DNA of 64,000 nt, from assembly GCF_038622445.1 (NCBI RefSeq), contig NZ_CP152019.1, positions 2,888,501 to 2,952,500 on the forward strand. The letters are read 5' to 3'. This document shows, piece by piece, positions 45,212 to 53,221 of this stretch. The notes beneath the pieces are model-generated. The model worked only from the letters and a program-made list of their open reading frames with translations, was not told the DNA's origin and did no database searches. Position numbers and translations under genes: made by a program. Within the stretch, counting starts at the first letter, position 1, and each line of letters begins with the position of its first letter. Origin of the DNA: Sporosarcina sp. FSL K6-1522 (GTDB lineage: Bacteria > Bacillota > Bacilli > Bacillales_A > Planococcaceae).

Positions 45212-46445
45212 TTATTGCTCATTTTTCCCGTAAGCTACCCTTCTGAAATTAGTAGAAAGTGATACTACTGGTATATTAACTGTCCCATCTAAATAAGGAA
45301 CTCTATAACTAGTACCTTGCGCAGCACCTGCTCCAGACAAACTGTTAGCGTTATTATTGGCATTAAAGTAGTAGAAACCTTCCTTGAGCCAAGTAGACAA
45401 AAAATTCCCTGACAAGTCCGCTTTATGCTTTATAGAGTTCAATGACTTCTGGTATAAAATCGAGAGCACTCATATTGAAAACTACAGCAGGTATATTAGT
45501 TGTTGACCCAGAATAATTAACTACAGCAACATGACTAATTGTGGACATAGTAGTACCAGACGCCCCTTTAAATCCTTCTGGAATACTCCGAATCGCCTCG
45601 TTAATATCCGTCTACAACGGGTCATCTGGCACTGTCCCCCTTTGCTCTCTACTGTTGCCTTAAACATCCGATAGTAAAGACGGCACTTCGGACACCGCTT
45701 CAACAACATCAAGCAACGGCGTATCCTCCGGCAACAACTCCGCACCGCGCGTAAACGTCAATGTACGAGTAGTTGACGCGCCTATGTCATCGGTCGCGAT
45801 TATTTCAATCGTATGCGACTGAAAATACGGAAGCGTTTCGAGTTGTTCTTTTGTGACCGTGAATTCTCGTATTAGTTCCGTTGGGTTGTCGAAGCTGTTG
45901 ACTACCACGCCGTTTAGTTTTTCCGTAATGTTAGCGATTGTTGCATCAGAATCTGAAACTGTGTAGTTATATGAAAACTCGTCAGCTTTTGTACCTAGAG
46001 ATTCGTCACTACCGCTGATTTCGGGTGGGACGTTTAGGATTTCGAGAACTGGTGCCCATCCATAAACGTTAACTGAGTCTGCAGAGGAAGAGGTTGTGCA
46101 TGGGATGCGTCTTCATTTCCCCTAAGCACTCGATTTCCGGCTGTATTACCATCAACCTCTTGACATACTCTCGTTCGACCTACCGTTGACGAACCGAAAC
46201 CCAGCTCACTGTCGGTGAAGTTTGCGCCCCAATCAGGAATTATATTTTCTACATATGCTGGATATTGCCATTGTTTTGTATCTGCATTCTGAGAAATTGG
46301 GAGCATCAACTGATGTTATCCGTGGTCCGTTACAATGATTTATGCTTGGAAAATCAATCACACGGTCATCGAAGGAAAACGTATGCAGTTTAATGGGTCT
46401 GTAGTCGGTCTGTTCGGTCACTCGATTAAGTGGTGGGCATGACAC
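45212..46445 (-). pseudogene. Decayed phage tail-fibre-like gene
   Basis: Four frame blocks follow one another on the minus strand: SQNADTKQWQYPAYVENIIP... (ends ~46090); ADSVNVYGWAPVLEILNVPP through SDSDATIANITEKLNGVVVN to SEVPSLLSDV with a stop at 45660; INEAIRSIPEGFKGASGTTM to PEVIELYKA; and SIKHKADLSGNFLSTWLKEG to RRVAYGKNEQ. The blocks fit together into a bacteriophage distal tail or fibre protein interrupted by at least three frameshifts or stops. The upstream frame near 46310-46445 may be its beginning. Confidence 0.6.
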
Positions 46446-46646
46446 TAATTAAGCTTGGAATCTATGGTTTCTGGGTGTTTATTAAGTTAGAGGATTGGAA
46501 TGCACGTAATACTACTTTCGTAAAATGAGCAACACCACTCTCCCCCGGGGCTTTTCTATAAATCTCAGTCAAAGCTTCGTCGAATCATATATTTTTTCAC
46601 ACACAATCTAGGTATATAAAGCTATTACTTTAGGAGGTACACAATT
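46446..46646. other. Intergenic sequence between phage remnant and broken coiled-coil gene
   Basis: No gene is supported. It holds the ribosome site (TAGGAGGTAC) for the gene starting at 46647 and presumably its promoter, which I could not place with confidence. Confidence 0.3.
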
Positions 46647-47637
46647 ATGAAACTTTCAAAGCGATTGCCATATTAATAACATCATCCTTAGTATTAACCA
46701 CACTCCCCTTTCAAGAGGCTTATGCCAAAGGTGATGACGCTATAATCTGGGGATCCGAGACACTGCAACCATCAATCGCATCGAACATAGAGCACTTTAA
46801 TACATCATGGGAAAAGAACTGGAACATCAATTTATCTGCATACCTTGTTGAAGGCAATAAAGAAAAAACGTTAAAAAAATTAGCAAATCTTCGCATTGAT
46901 ATACAAAGTAACCAAGAAAATATTGATGAACTCAAAGAAACTAATAAAGGGCAAAAGAAAAACTTAAAAGTCATTAAACAGAATCTACAAGATATATTTA
47001 CAACACGCGACCAACAAGTTGAAAAAGTAATTAAAGTTATTGAACAAGAAAAAAAGTTTGCAAGCACTGCCAATTACGACAAAACGTTAAATAAATCTTA
47101 TAGTAAGCTAGATAAAGCGGATGAAGCCTATGCTAAACTTCAAAAAGATTTGAAGTTGGAAGTTGAAAAAATCAGTTTTAATAAAATTGTTACTATCAAT
47201 AAAACTGAAGCGAAAGAAATCCTACAAAAAGAAAAAGCAAAAAAAGAAGCGGCCGCAAAGAAAAAGGCTGTCGAAGAAGAAAAGTTGAAAATCGAGAATG
47301 AAAATAACGTCATAGCTAAGCTAAAAAAAAGAATTAACAGATCAGCAAGCAGCACATAAAGAAAAAACTGACGCTTTCGAGCAGGAAATCGCTGACTTGA
47401 AGGCCACAAATACTACACTGCAAACGGAAATTGGTAGTTTGAAATCAGAGGCGTCAAGCAAGAGTGCGAATTCAACTAATAGCAGCGCTTCTGCACAGCC
47501 CAATACAACTTCTGCATCTAGCGTTCCAAAACTGCACAGAGCTTCGCAAGAAGTATCCTAACGGAGTTGCTTCTGATCATCCGGCATATTCGTCTAAGCA
47601 CGACCGCGATAAAGATGGTTATGCTTGCGAGAGATGA
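46647..47637 (+). pseudogene. Secreted coiled-coil protein with Excalibur domain, three frameshifts at A runs
   Basis: Restored protein: signal peptide (KTFKAIAILITSSLVLTTLP), a long coiled coil with NQENIDELKETNKGQKKNLK and ELTDQQAAHKEKTDAFEQEI, a Ser/Ala linker, and a C-terminal Excalibur calcium-binding domain (NCTELRKKYPNGVASDHPAY, KHDRDKDGYACER). Breaks: one A missing in ATGAAACTT (expected ATGAAAACTT), one A extra in CTAAAAAAAAGAATT near 47330, and two A missing in CCAAAACTGC near 47530. All fall in A homopolymers. Confidence 0.7.
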
Positions 47638-47718
47638 TAATGGCCCTACTCATGGCTTTTCTCTTAATAATAAACGGAAATATTTTACTTTTCTATAAAC
47701 TATTAGGGAGTGGTTACA

Positions 47719-47919
47719 TTGAAATTCAAAAAGCCACGTTCACCGTTAAAGAAGGTTCAGTCACAAGCGAAAAGATTAGTAAAGAAAGCCGTTGTTCCTG
47801 GTTACAGTAAAGGCGGAGCGACCGCGATGAAGACCCCTGCGAAGTTTATTGCTAAGAAAATAACTGGACAGCCCTTGTCAAAACCTAAGAAGAAGGGATT
47901 TTTCTCGCTGTTTAAATGA
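47719..47919 (+). CDS. Small strongly basic protein (66 aa)
   Basis: TTG 47719 follows AGGGAG by 8 nt; a GTG at 47710 is an alternative. The product (MKFKKPRSPLKKVQSQAKRL...) is about one third Lys/Arg with a KGGATAMKTPAKFIAKKITG middle and ends KKKGFFSLFK. No membrane helix. Unknown family; such basic peptides occur among phage and DNA-binding small proteins. It overlaps the next ORF at TGATG. Confidence 0.5.
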   Translation: MKFKKPRSPLKKVQSQAKRLVKKAVVPGYSKGGATAMKTPAKFIAKKITGQPLSKPKKKGFFSLFK

Positions 47920-48035
47920 TGAAGTGCCCTACCAGTTGCAAACACGATACGTGTAAAGTTTTTCACTCCATCTGTGGGGACATTAGGTTACTTGAAGATG
48001 GGATGGATTTGAATGGGATTGCATGCTGCATGTAA
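47919..48035 (+). CDS. Cys-rich 38-residue ORF coupled to the basic protein
   Basis: Starts on the TGATG stop/start overlap of the upstream gene. The peptide MKCPTSCKHDTCKVFHSICG ends MDLNGIACCM and contains six cysteines with two histidines, a composition fit for a small metal-binding fold. No homologue is recognised and the piece may be chance. Confidence 0.35.
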   Translation: MKCPTSCKHDTCKVFHSICGDIRLLEDGMDLNGIACCM

Positions 48036-48059
48036 ACAATGAACTTTTAAGTGGTTTTT

Positions 48060-48290
48060 ATAATTCAGTGAATATCTAAAACCAAATCCCAAAACTTCGT
48101 CACGATTTCTCCGGTTGCTGTATTGGTTGGAGATACCTTCAAAACGATTTACAAAGCATACGCACACTCCTTCGAAAAAAGATGAGATTCAAGCATCTGA
48201 TTTGATAGATCAGATTGCCGTTTTAAATACATTCGAAAATTGAAAAGTGGTCGATTTGGGGTACATTTTGAGGTACACGATATTATGCTC
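48060..48290 (+). pseudogene. 3' tail of a second tyrosine integrase
   Basis: The reading VGDTFKTIYKAYAHSFEK followed after a one-base shift by DEIQASDLIDQIAVLNTFEN and stop resembles the end of phage integrases: the catalytic-tyrosine block (TYKxYAHxFEKDE) and the following helix. Only about 45 residues remain and the frame is broken near 48180. Upstream sequence (FVTISPVAVL) is too decayed to place. Confidence 0.55.
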
Positions 48291-48375
48291 GCCTATTGAT
48301 TAAACATAATTTGAAGCAACAATATTATATAAGTCTCAAAAACGTTTATATATCAATGTTTACAAGTTTACAAAG

Positions 48376-48407
48376 AAAAAACACTCGCTATGTTCACGAG
48401 TGTTTTA
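48376..48407 (-). terminator. Terminator of ypjP
   Basis: ACACTCG / CGAGTGT hairpin with a TTTTTTCTTT tail on the minus strand, just after the ypjP stop. Confidence 0.8.
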
Positions 48408-48413
48408 ACATTT

Positions 48414-49016
48414 TTACGATAACCATTTCGGTGGCGTATTTTTGGACCAAAAGATGTCACCAATCGAATGATGGGCTAAAAATCCGTCATCAGCAATATG
48501 ATAATGGAAATTATAGAAATAGCCATCTTGTGGGCGTTTTTCAGTTCGCACATGAAAACGAATTAAGTCTGTTCGACTATCCAAATCATAGACATTGAAA
48601 ATTTTCTCAGAATAGTCACCAGCTGGTCTTTCACTAATCGCAAGGCGCCGAGTTGCTAAATCTCCGGAACGTTCAAGCGTCATTTGAATCGCTTCCTCGA
48701 TTTTCGGGAAAATGACTTCGTCAAATTCATCACCAATGACAGGACCAATTTTTGTACCAAATTTCATATAAGACATTTCTTTGGCTGAAGCAACGAGACT
48801 TTCTTCAAAAGAAGGTACTCGTTCAAACGGCTGTTGTTCAACAGATGCCTCCGTAATATCAATCTGGTAATCGGTATCCATTGATGGTAGATTTGCTTGC
48901 TTGGCCTCGTCTTTGTCTTGCAGGTTTGTCCAAATTTCATGATTCGGTGAAATTGCACCGAACGTCAAAAGCGCAACTGTAACAATGAGGGTTTGCTGTA
49001 ACCATTTTTTCAACAT
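48414..49016 (-). CDS. ypjP: YpjP family protein
   Basis: A 200-residue exported or membrane-anchored protein (MLKKWLQQTLIVTVALLTFG, a hydrophobic N-terminus). YpjP-family blocks follow, including SEVRP-like FGTKIGPVIGDEFDEVIFPK, YDLDSRTDLIRFHVRTEKRP, FHYHIADDGFLAHHSIGDIF and the tail KNTPPKWLS. Function unknown. In B. subtilis ypjP is near dfrA and thyB; here it is separated from thyA by about 9 kb of accessory DNA, and its C-terminal tail is echoed at 39544. Confidence 0.87.
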   Translation of the reverse strand: MLKKWLQQTLIVTVALLTFGAISPNHEIWTNLQDKDEAKQANLPSMDTDYQIDITEASVEQQPFERVPSFEESLVASAKEMSYMKFGTKIGPVIGDEFDEVIFPKIEEAIQMTLERSGDLATRRLAISERPAGDYSEKIFNVYDLDSRTDLIRFHVRTEKRPQDGYFYNFHYHIADDGFLAHHSIGDIFWSKNTPPKWLS

Positions 49017-49157
49017 ACATCACCTACAATTATGTCCATATTTTAACTAACTGTTGTAGATTAGACGAAAAGATGTAGAAAAGGTTTCTTCTTTCTTATT
49101 TTCATTGTACAATAAAAATGTAGATAAATGTGCGTTTTTTGAAGGAGGGTATCACTG

Positions 49158-49235
49158 ATGGATGTGAATCTATTTATCGGTATCGGAATGCTCGTATTGG
49201 TTCTGTATTTAAGCTCATTAAACTTTACTCATTAA
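49158..49235 (+). CDS. 25-residue membrane peptide
   Basis: ATG 49158 is preceded by GAAGGAGGG, one of the best ribosome sites in the window. MDVNLFIGIGMLVLVLYLSS then LNFTH is one membrane helix. It is followed by a terminator, so a short transcribed gene is likely. No family known. Confidence 0.55.
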   Translation: MDVNLFIGIGMLVLVLYLSSLNFTH

Positions 49236-49248
49236 TACTAAAAAATGT

Positions 49249-49284
49249 AACGCCGTCACCCTGCTATTCGGGATGACGGCGTTT
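49249..49284. terminator. Bidirectional terminator
   Basis: AACGCCGTCA.CCC / GGG.TGACGGCGTT, strong stem between the small plus-strand gene and the convergent methyltransferase. Confidence 0.88.
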
Positions 49285-49285
49285 A

Positions 49286-50065
49286 TCATTTGTCGATAAA
49301 ACCAAAATGGAACTTAGTATTAGGTCTAATTCGCCGTTCCAGATGAAAATGCTCGAATATCGGTGAATCAAATCGATCCTTCATAACAACTCGTCGCTTA
49401 CAAACGCGTTGTGCTTGCTCAAACCACTCTTGAGTTAGCGTATGATGCACACCTGCTTGTCGAAGTGAGGTGAAATTCGAGGATTCTGCAATAGGTGCGT
49501 GGAACATCGGATCTATGTAGACAACATCCCAAGAAGCGTCGGCTTGCTGGTGTAAAAAGTCAACCGCTTCCATATGGATGACTTCTATCTGTCCCATAGC
49601 CTGTGTCAATTGCTCAGAATCAGACGGAAACGAACGAAGACCCCGTCCCGTAATAAAAGCAACAGCTGGGTCTGCTTCTATCCCCTTCACAATACCACTT
49701 TCACCGATAGCAAAGGAAGCGATGATACTGTCGGATGCTAGCCCCAATGTACAATCCAAAAAAGTATCGCCCTTTTCCAATTGCCCCACTTCAACCAATG
49801 GATCCATTTCGCCCTTCACCAGTCGCTTCAAGCGAAACGCCGCAGAATTTGGATGAAAGAAAAACGGCTCATCCATACCCATTCGGTACAAATCGAATCG
49901 GTCTTTCCCCGCAACGAGAACATCTGCATCATAGACCTCCTGCAGCTTGGCAACAGAGCGCTTCTTCCGTTCAATGATTGGAAAGCCAAGAACGGAAGCC
50001 GCTTCTTTCGCAAGGTGATCGGAACGCTCATCAGGCCGACCAGCTGTCGTAATGACTGTACTCAC
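49286..50065 (-). CDS. Class I SAM-dependent methyltransferase, RsmJ/YpiP-like
   Basis: A 259-residue predicted methyltransferase of the YpiP group, related to RsmJ (16S rRNA m2G methylase). SAM-binding blocks: GDTFLDCTLGLASDSIIASF (motif I) near residue 105 and GIEADPA (motif II). The post-motif WDVVYIDPMFHAPIAESSNF is the N/D-PP-Y/F-like catalytic block. A KRRVVMKDRFDSPIF segment follows. The substrate is unproven in Bacilli. It overlaps the bacilliredoxin gene by 4 nt, so both are co-translated. Confidence 0.88.
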   Translation of the reverse strand: MSTVITTAGRPDERSDHLAKEAASVLGFPIIERKKRSVAKLQEVYDADVLVAGKDRFDLYRMGMDEPFFFHPNSAAFRLKRLVKGEMDPLVEVGQLEKGDTFLDCTLGLASDSIIASFAIGESGIVKGIEADPAVAFITGRGLRSFPSDSEQLTQAMGQIEVIHMEAVDFLHQQADASWDVVYIDPMFHAPIAESSNFTSLRQAGVHHTLTQEWFEQAQRVCKRRVVMKDRFDSPIFEHFHLERRIRPNTKFHFGFIDK

Positions 50066-50499
50066 TTTTTACAAACTTGGTCGAGTACTTCCGCTAGATG
50101 GTCTTTAATCTGCTCCATCTCAAAGTCCTCAATCTGTTCTCGTGGAATAAAGTACGCAAGCGCTCCGTCTTTCCAAACAGCAATTGATGGTGAGCTTGGC
50201 GGCACTTCAGGGAAATAATCCCGCATCATCGCTGTCGCTTCCTTATCTTGTCCCGCAAATACGGTAAATAAGTGATCTGGTTTGTGCTCAGCTTCCTGTA
50301 GCGCTGCACTTACAGCTGGTCGTGCAAGCCCTGCCGCACATCCACAAACCGAGTTAATGACAACAAGTGCCGTCCCCTCAAGTGTTTTCATTGTCGTTTC
50401 GACATTTTCAGCTGTCGTTAGCTCCGTAAAGCCATTTTGTACAAGTTCTTCTCGCATTGGTGTTACAATGCCCCTCATATACTCGTCGTACGCGTTCAT
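50062..50499 (-). CDS. brxA: Bacilliredoxin BrxA/BrxB family (YphP)
   Basis: Removes bacillithiol from mixed disulfides on proteins after oxidative stress. The 145-residue thioredoxin-like protein has the CGC motif in VVINSVCGCAAGLARPA near residue 53, followed by FAGQDKEATAMMRDYFPEVP and the PSSPSIAVWKDG block. The opening AYDEYMRGIVTPMREELVQN matches YphP (BrxA) rather than YqiW (BrxB). GGGGGAC precedes the ATG. It is first in a two-gene operon with the methyltransferase. Confidence 0.93.
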   Translation of the reverse strand: MNAYDEYMRGIVTPMREELVQNGFTELTTAENVETTMKTLEGTALVVINSVCGCAAGLARPAVSAALQEAEHKPDHLFTVFAGQDKEATAMMRDYFPEVPPSSPSIAVWKDGALAYFIPREQIEDFEMEQIKDHLAEVLDQVCKK

Positions 50500-50629
50500 G
50501 TTGTTGTCCCCCTTGTCATTTGTTCTAAACCGCTTGATTGATCAAGCTTCGCCCTTTCATTCTACCTTGTATGCTGAAGATTTTCACTGATTCCTGCTTT
50601 TCATATTAGATTGGTGTGCTCAAAAGAAA

Positions 50630-50668
50630 AAGTAGCCATCAACTCGGCTGAGCTAATGACTACTTTGC
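50630..50668 (-). terminator. Terminator of the SLH-Excalibur pseudogene
   Basis: AAAGTAG.CAT / ATG.CTACTTT stem with TTTTTCTTTT tail on the minus strand. Confidence 0.7.
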
Positions 50669-50708
50669 TTGTTCGTACAGTTACTAATTAGATACGCAAT
50701 GATTTACT

Positions 50709-51391
50709 TCATTTTTCACAAGCCCAATTATCATTGTCTCGATCACGCTTGCTCTCATAAGCTGGATGACCTTTTTTGACTCCATTTGGATAATATTTTC
50801 GCATTTCGGTACAGTTTTTAAACGATGTCGGTGCCCCTGAGATAACATACAATCCTGATTCAAAATCTGGATCTGGATCTGGTTTTGGATTCGGCGTTGG
50901 ATCAGGCTTAGGTTCTGGTTTTGCACTCGGTTTGAACTGATCATCCAACATACGCGCCATAAACACCGCAAAATGTTGACGTGTTAGCTTCTGACTTGGC
51001 TTAAATGAACCATCGGAGTAGCCTATTGTGATATTTTCGGTTGCGAGAACACTAATATAATCTTTAAACGAGTTATCTGCTGAAACATCCGTAAAAATCA
51101 CATCGATTGTTTTTGGCAATTTGTAGCCTTCGACAAGTATTTTCGCCATTTGCCCGCGAGTCAAAGATGCCGAAGCGTCGAAGAACTTATGCCCGTTCTT
51201 GTCCGTTTTTCCTGAAATAAAACCGAGACTACAGCTTTAGCTATTACCTCATAGCCATAATCTCCTGAGCGACTATCTATAAAGCCTGGATCTGGTGCTG
51301 AGAAGTCATTAATCCCTTTTTCACGTAAAATCATAGTAACTGCCTGCAAACGTGTTAAGTTCGCATCTGATTTAAGCAAGGGTAAACAGTC
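50709..51391 (-). pseudogene. Truncated, frameshifted SLH-domain protein with Excalibur domain
   Basis: The remaining protein reads DANLTRLQAVTMILREKGIN, then a one-base deletion near 51226 (GTAGTC for GTAAGTC) shifts the frame, then SLTRGQMAKILVEGYKL and the third SLH domain (GYSDGSFKPSQKLTRQHFAV). A Pro/Asp linker with PKPDP repeats follows, then an Excalibur domain ending KRDRDNDNWACEK. Signal peptide and first half of SLH1 are missing; the sequence starts next to the amidase terminator. Close relative of the SLH gene at 7609. Confidence 0.8.
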
Positions 51392-51425
51392 GAAAACAGC
51401 CACCCGCTTGAGCAGACGGCTGATT
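51391..51425 (-). terminator. Terminator of the amidase gene
   Basis: CAGCC..TGCT / AGCG..GGCTG stem then TTTTC on the minus strand, immediately after the amidase stop. Confidence 0.65.
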
Positions 51426-51435
51426 CACTATCAAC

Positions 51436-52257
51436 TTATTTACCATCCCCTAATAATCCACGGTCAAGTGCTACATACAATATTCCGATTGCGTCTGAAT
51501 TCGTTAATGTTCCGTCCGCTAGTTTTTTACGCCATGTAGGAGATAATGCACCTTCTTCTTGGTTCTCCAGTCGGATTAATACATCGATTGTGGAATTGAC
51601 AATCGTTTGCAAGGAAGGCCGATAGAATTGATCTTCTCCTTCCGGTTGGGGGATGCTTAGCTTTTCATCTGGATTCCGATTTGGACTGGGCTTGGGCTGT
51701 AATTTGAAATATACCGCCAGTCCTTCCGCGATAGCCTCACCTTGCGCTTTTAAATAGTTGTCGTCCCGTAATTTAGTAATGTCAACAGCCGAATCCATGA
51801 AGCCACCTTCCGTTAAAAAAGCTGGCATGGTAGCCTCACGTAACACGTGGAAGTTCGCTCTTTTCATCCCACGATCACTGATTCCCATCGCCATCACAAC
51901 TCGAGGGTGGATTGCTCCAGCAATTTCGATTGATTTTGGATTCGCTGTCGGGTTGTCCATTGTGTAGGTTTCCACTCCGCTATGCTTCCCCCATTTGCCA
52001 TTTAAAGCGTTGTGATGGATGGATGCGTAGACATCTGCTTGCCAGTTGTTCGCAAGGGTTGTACGTGTTTGAAGTGGGACATCCGTCTTGCCAGTTGGAT
52101 CATCCACACGAAGAATCTCCACATTTTGATAGGTCTGCAGCTTTGCAATGGCAGCTAATGCGACTTTATTATTAAAGGACCATTCCCGCTCATCATCCGG
52201 AGAACGCTTGCCAGGCGTATCCAATCCATGGCCAGCGTCTATTACTATTTTAACCAT
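51436..52257 (-). CDS. N-acetylmuramoyl-L-alanine amidase (Amidase_3), leaderless
   Basis: A zinc amidase that cleaves the bond between MurNAc and the stem peptide. DAGHGLDTPGKR supplies the first zinc histidine (His10), Glu25 the next ligand, SIHHNA a histidine near 81, and FLTEGGFMDS the catalytic glutamate near 150. A C-terminal region after a Pro-rich linker (KPSPNRNPDEK) likely binds the wall. There is no signal peptide, as in phage endolysins, which need a holin for export. A strong GGGAGGAGG site precedes ATG 52257. It is followed by the remains of an SLH gene. Confidence 0.88.
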   Translation of the reverse strand: MVKIVIDAGHGLDTPGKRSPDDEREWSFNNKVALAAIAKLQTYQNVEILRVDDPTGKTDVPLQTRTTLANNWQADVYASIHHNALNGKWGKHSGVETYTMDNPTANPKSIEIAGAIHPRVVMAMGISDRGMKRANFHVLREATMPAFLTEGGFMDSAVDITKLRDDNYLKAQGEAIAEGLAVYFKLQPKPSPNRNPDEKLSIPQPEGEDQFYRPSLQTIVNSTIDVLIRLENQEEGALSPTWRKKLADGTLTNSDAIGILYVALDRGLLGDGK

Positions 52258-52384
52258 TTTTATACCTCCTCCCTGTTTTACAATAAAGGATAGGTGTTCG
52301 CCTAGTTAAATGGCGACCTACCTATCCTTTTCTATGTATCATATTCACCGTTTGTTTCCATATAGCGGCACTTGTCCACTCGTA

Positions 52385-52645
52385 TATCAATTACACCTCA
52401 GTGTAATTGCGTCCGGATTTTTTCGAGCGAGCTCGAAAAGCTTCCCTAAAAATCCATGACATCCGCAGGTCTACAGGAGGTAGATCATGCAACCGTTGCC
52501 AATCACAGCGAAGGGGTCGATTGGCCGTATTTCTGCATTCTTTGCGGAAATTAAGGAACATATGTAGGACGCGGCGAACTTAGGTTGCCTTCCATCACTC
52601 GTTCAGCTGGAGTTTGAACTCCTGCCGAATTCAGATAAAAATATG
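52385..52645. repeat. Composite intergenic repeat, copy C
   Basis: ATCAATTACACCTCAGTGTA then ATTGCGTCCGGATTTTTTCG, GACATCCGCAGG, AGGAGGTAGATCATGCAACC, and GTTCAGCTGGAGTTTGAACT. A 27-codon ORF (52487-52567) with a perfect AGGAGG site lies inside; the same start sequence occurs in copy A, so it is treated as part of the repeat. Confidence 0.7.
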
Positions 52646-52676
52646 CAAACATCCGTCCTCTAGACGTTTGCTGATG

Positions 52677-53123
52677 TCAACTTAGTAACTTTTTAATTTT
52701 TGCCTTGTCAAAAGGTAGCCCAACTTGCTTTCGATAAAAATTAAAATTCGATTCAACATGGATAAATAACTTTTTATCTTGGTCAAAAAGGTTTGCACTT
52801 TGTTCATAATGTTGCTGTCTAATTTCTTTTTTTATGGCCCATATCAGCGAATGTAAATGGGAGTCGACTAATTCATAATTGCTTTTTACGATATCTTCAA
52901 TTTCAAAAAGGGTTTCTTTTGTAATGCCATCGTAGCCCTCTCCAGGTATAATCGCGGAGACTAATAGTTTTAAAATCGGTGTATAGACATTTTTCAAAAT
53001 ATCCGTTTTGTATTTAACCGATTCATTACGCACTTCTTGTTTTAATCGAAAATGATAGCCAAAAAAACTAGTGATGACAATTGTAATGGATGAACTCACC
53101 AATGCAATAATGACTTCTTTCAA
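52677..53123 (-). CDS. Membrane-anchored protein of unknown function (148 aa)
   Basis: Starts at TTG 53123, 5 nt after GGGGGAG. One N-terminal helix (VIIALVSSSITIVITSFFGY) is followed by a long soluble helical part (RLKQEVRNESVKYKTDILKN, ELVDSHLHSLIWAIKKEIRQ). The length and layout recall small proteins encoded by phages or stress-linked loci, but I recognise no family. It stands alone with a repeat copy on its downstream side. Confidence 0.7.
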   Translation of the reverse strand: MKEVIIALVSSSITIVITSFFGYHFRLKQEVRNESVKYKTDILKNVYTPILKLLVSAIIPGEGYDGITKETLFEIEDIVKSNYELVDSHLHSLIWAIKKEIRQQHYEQSANLFDQDKKLFIHVESNFNFYRKQVGLPFDKAKIKKLLS

Positions 53124-53180
53124 TGCCTCTCCCCCTTGCACAATGCTCTATTCTATGCACTCGCTTAGAAAAAGGTAAAA

Positions 53181-53219
53181 AATAGCCGCCTACTCGAAGA
53201 TATCGAGCACGCGGCTATC
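53181..53219 (-). terminator. Terminator of the Bcr/CflA gene
   Basis: ATAGCCGC...CTCGA / TCGAG...GCGGCTAT followed by TTTTTT on the minus strand. Confidence 0.88.
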
Positions 53220-53221
53220 TA

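Noticed and set aside
39544..48416. Recent site-specific insertion into the ypjP 3' end
   Set aside because: The shared tails differ at most silent positions, too diverged for a recent att duplication; an old event cannot be excluded.
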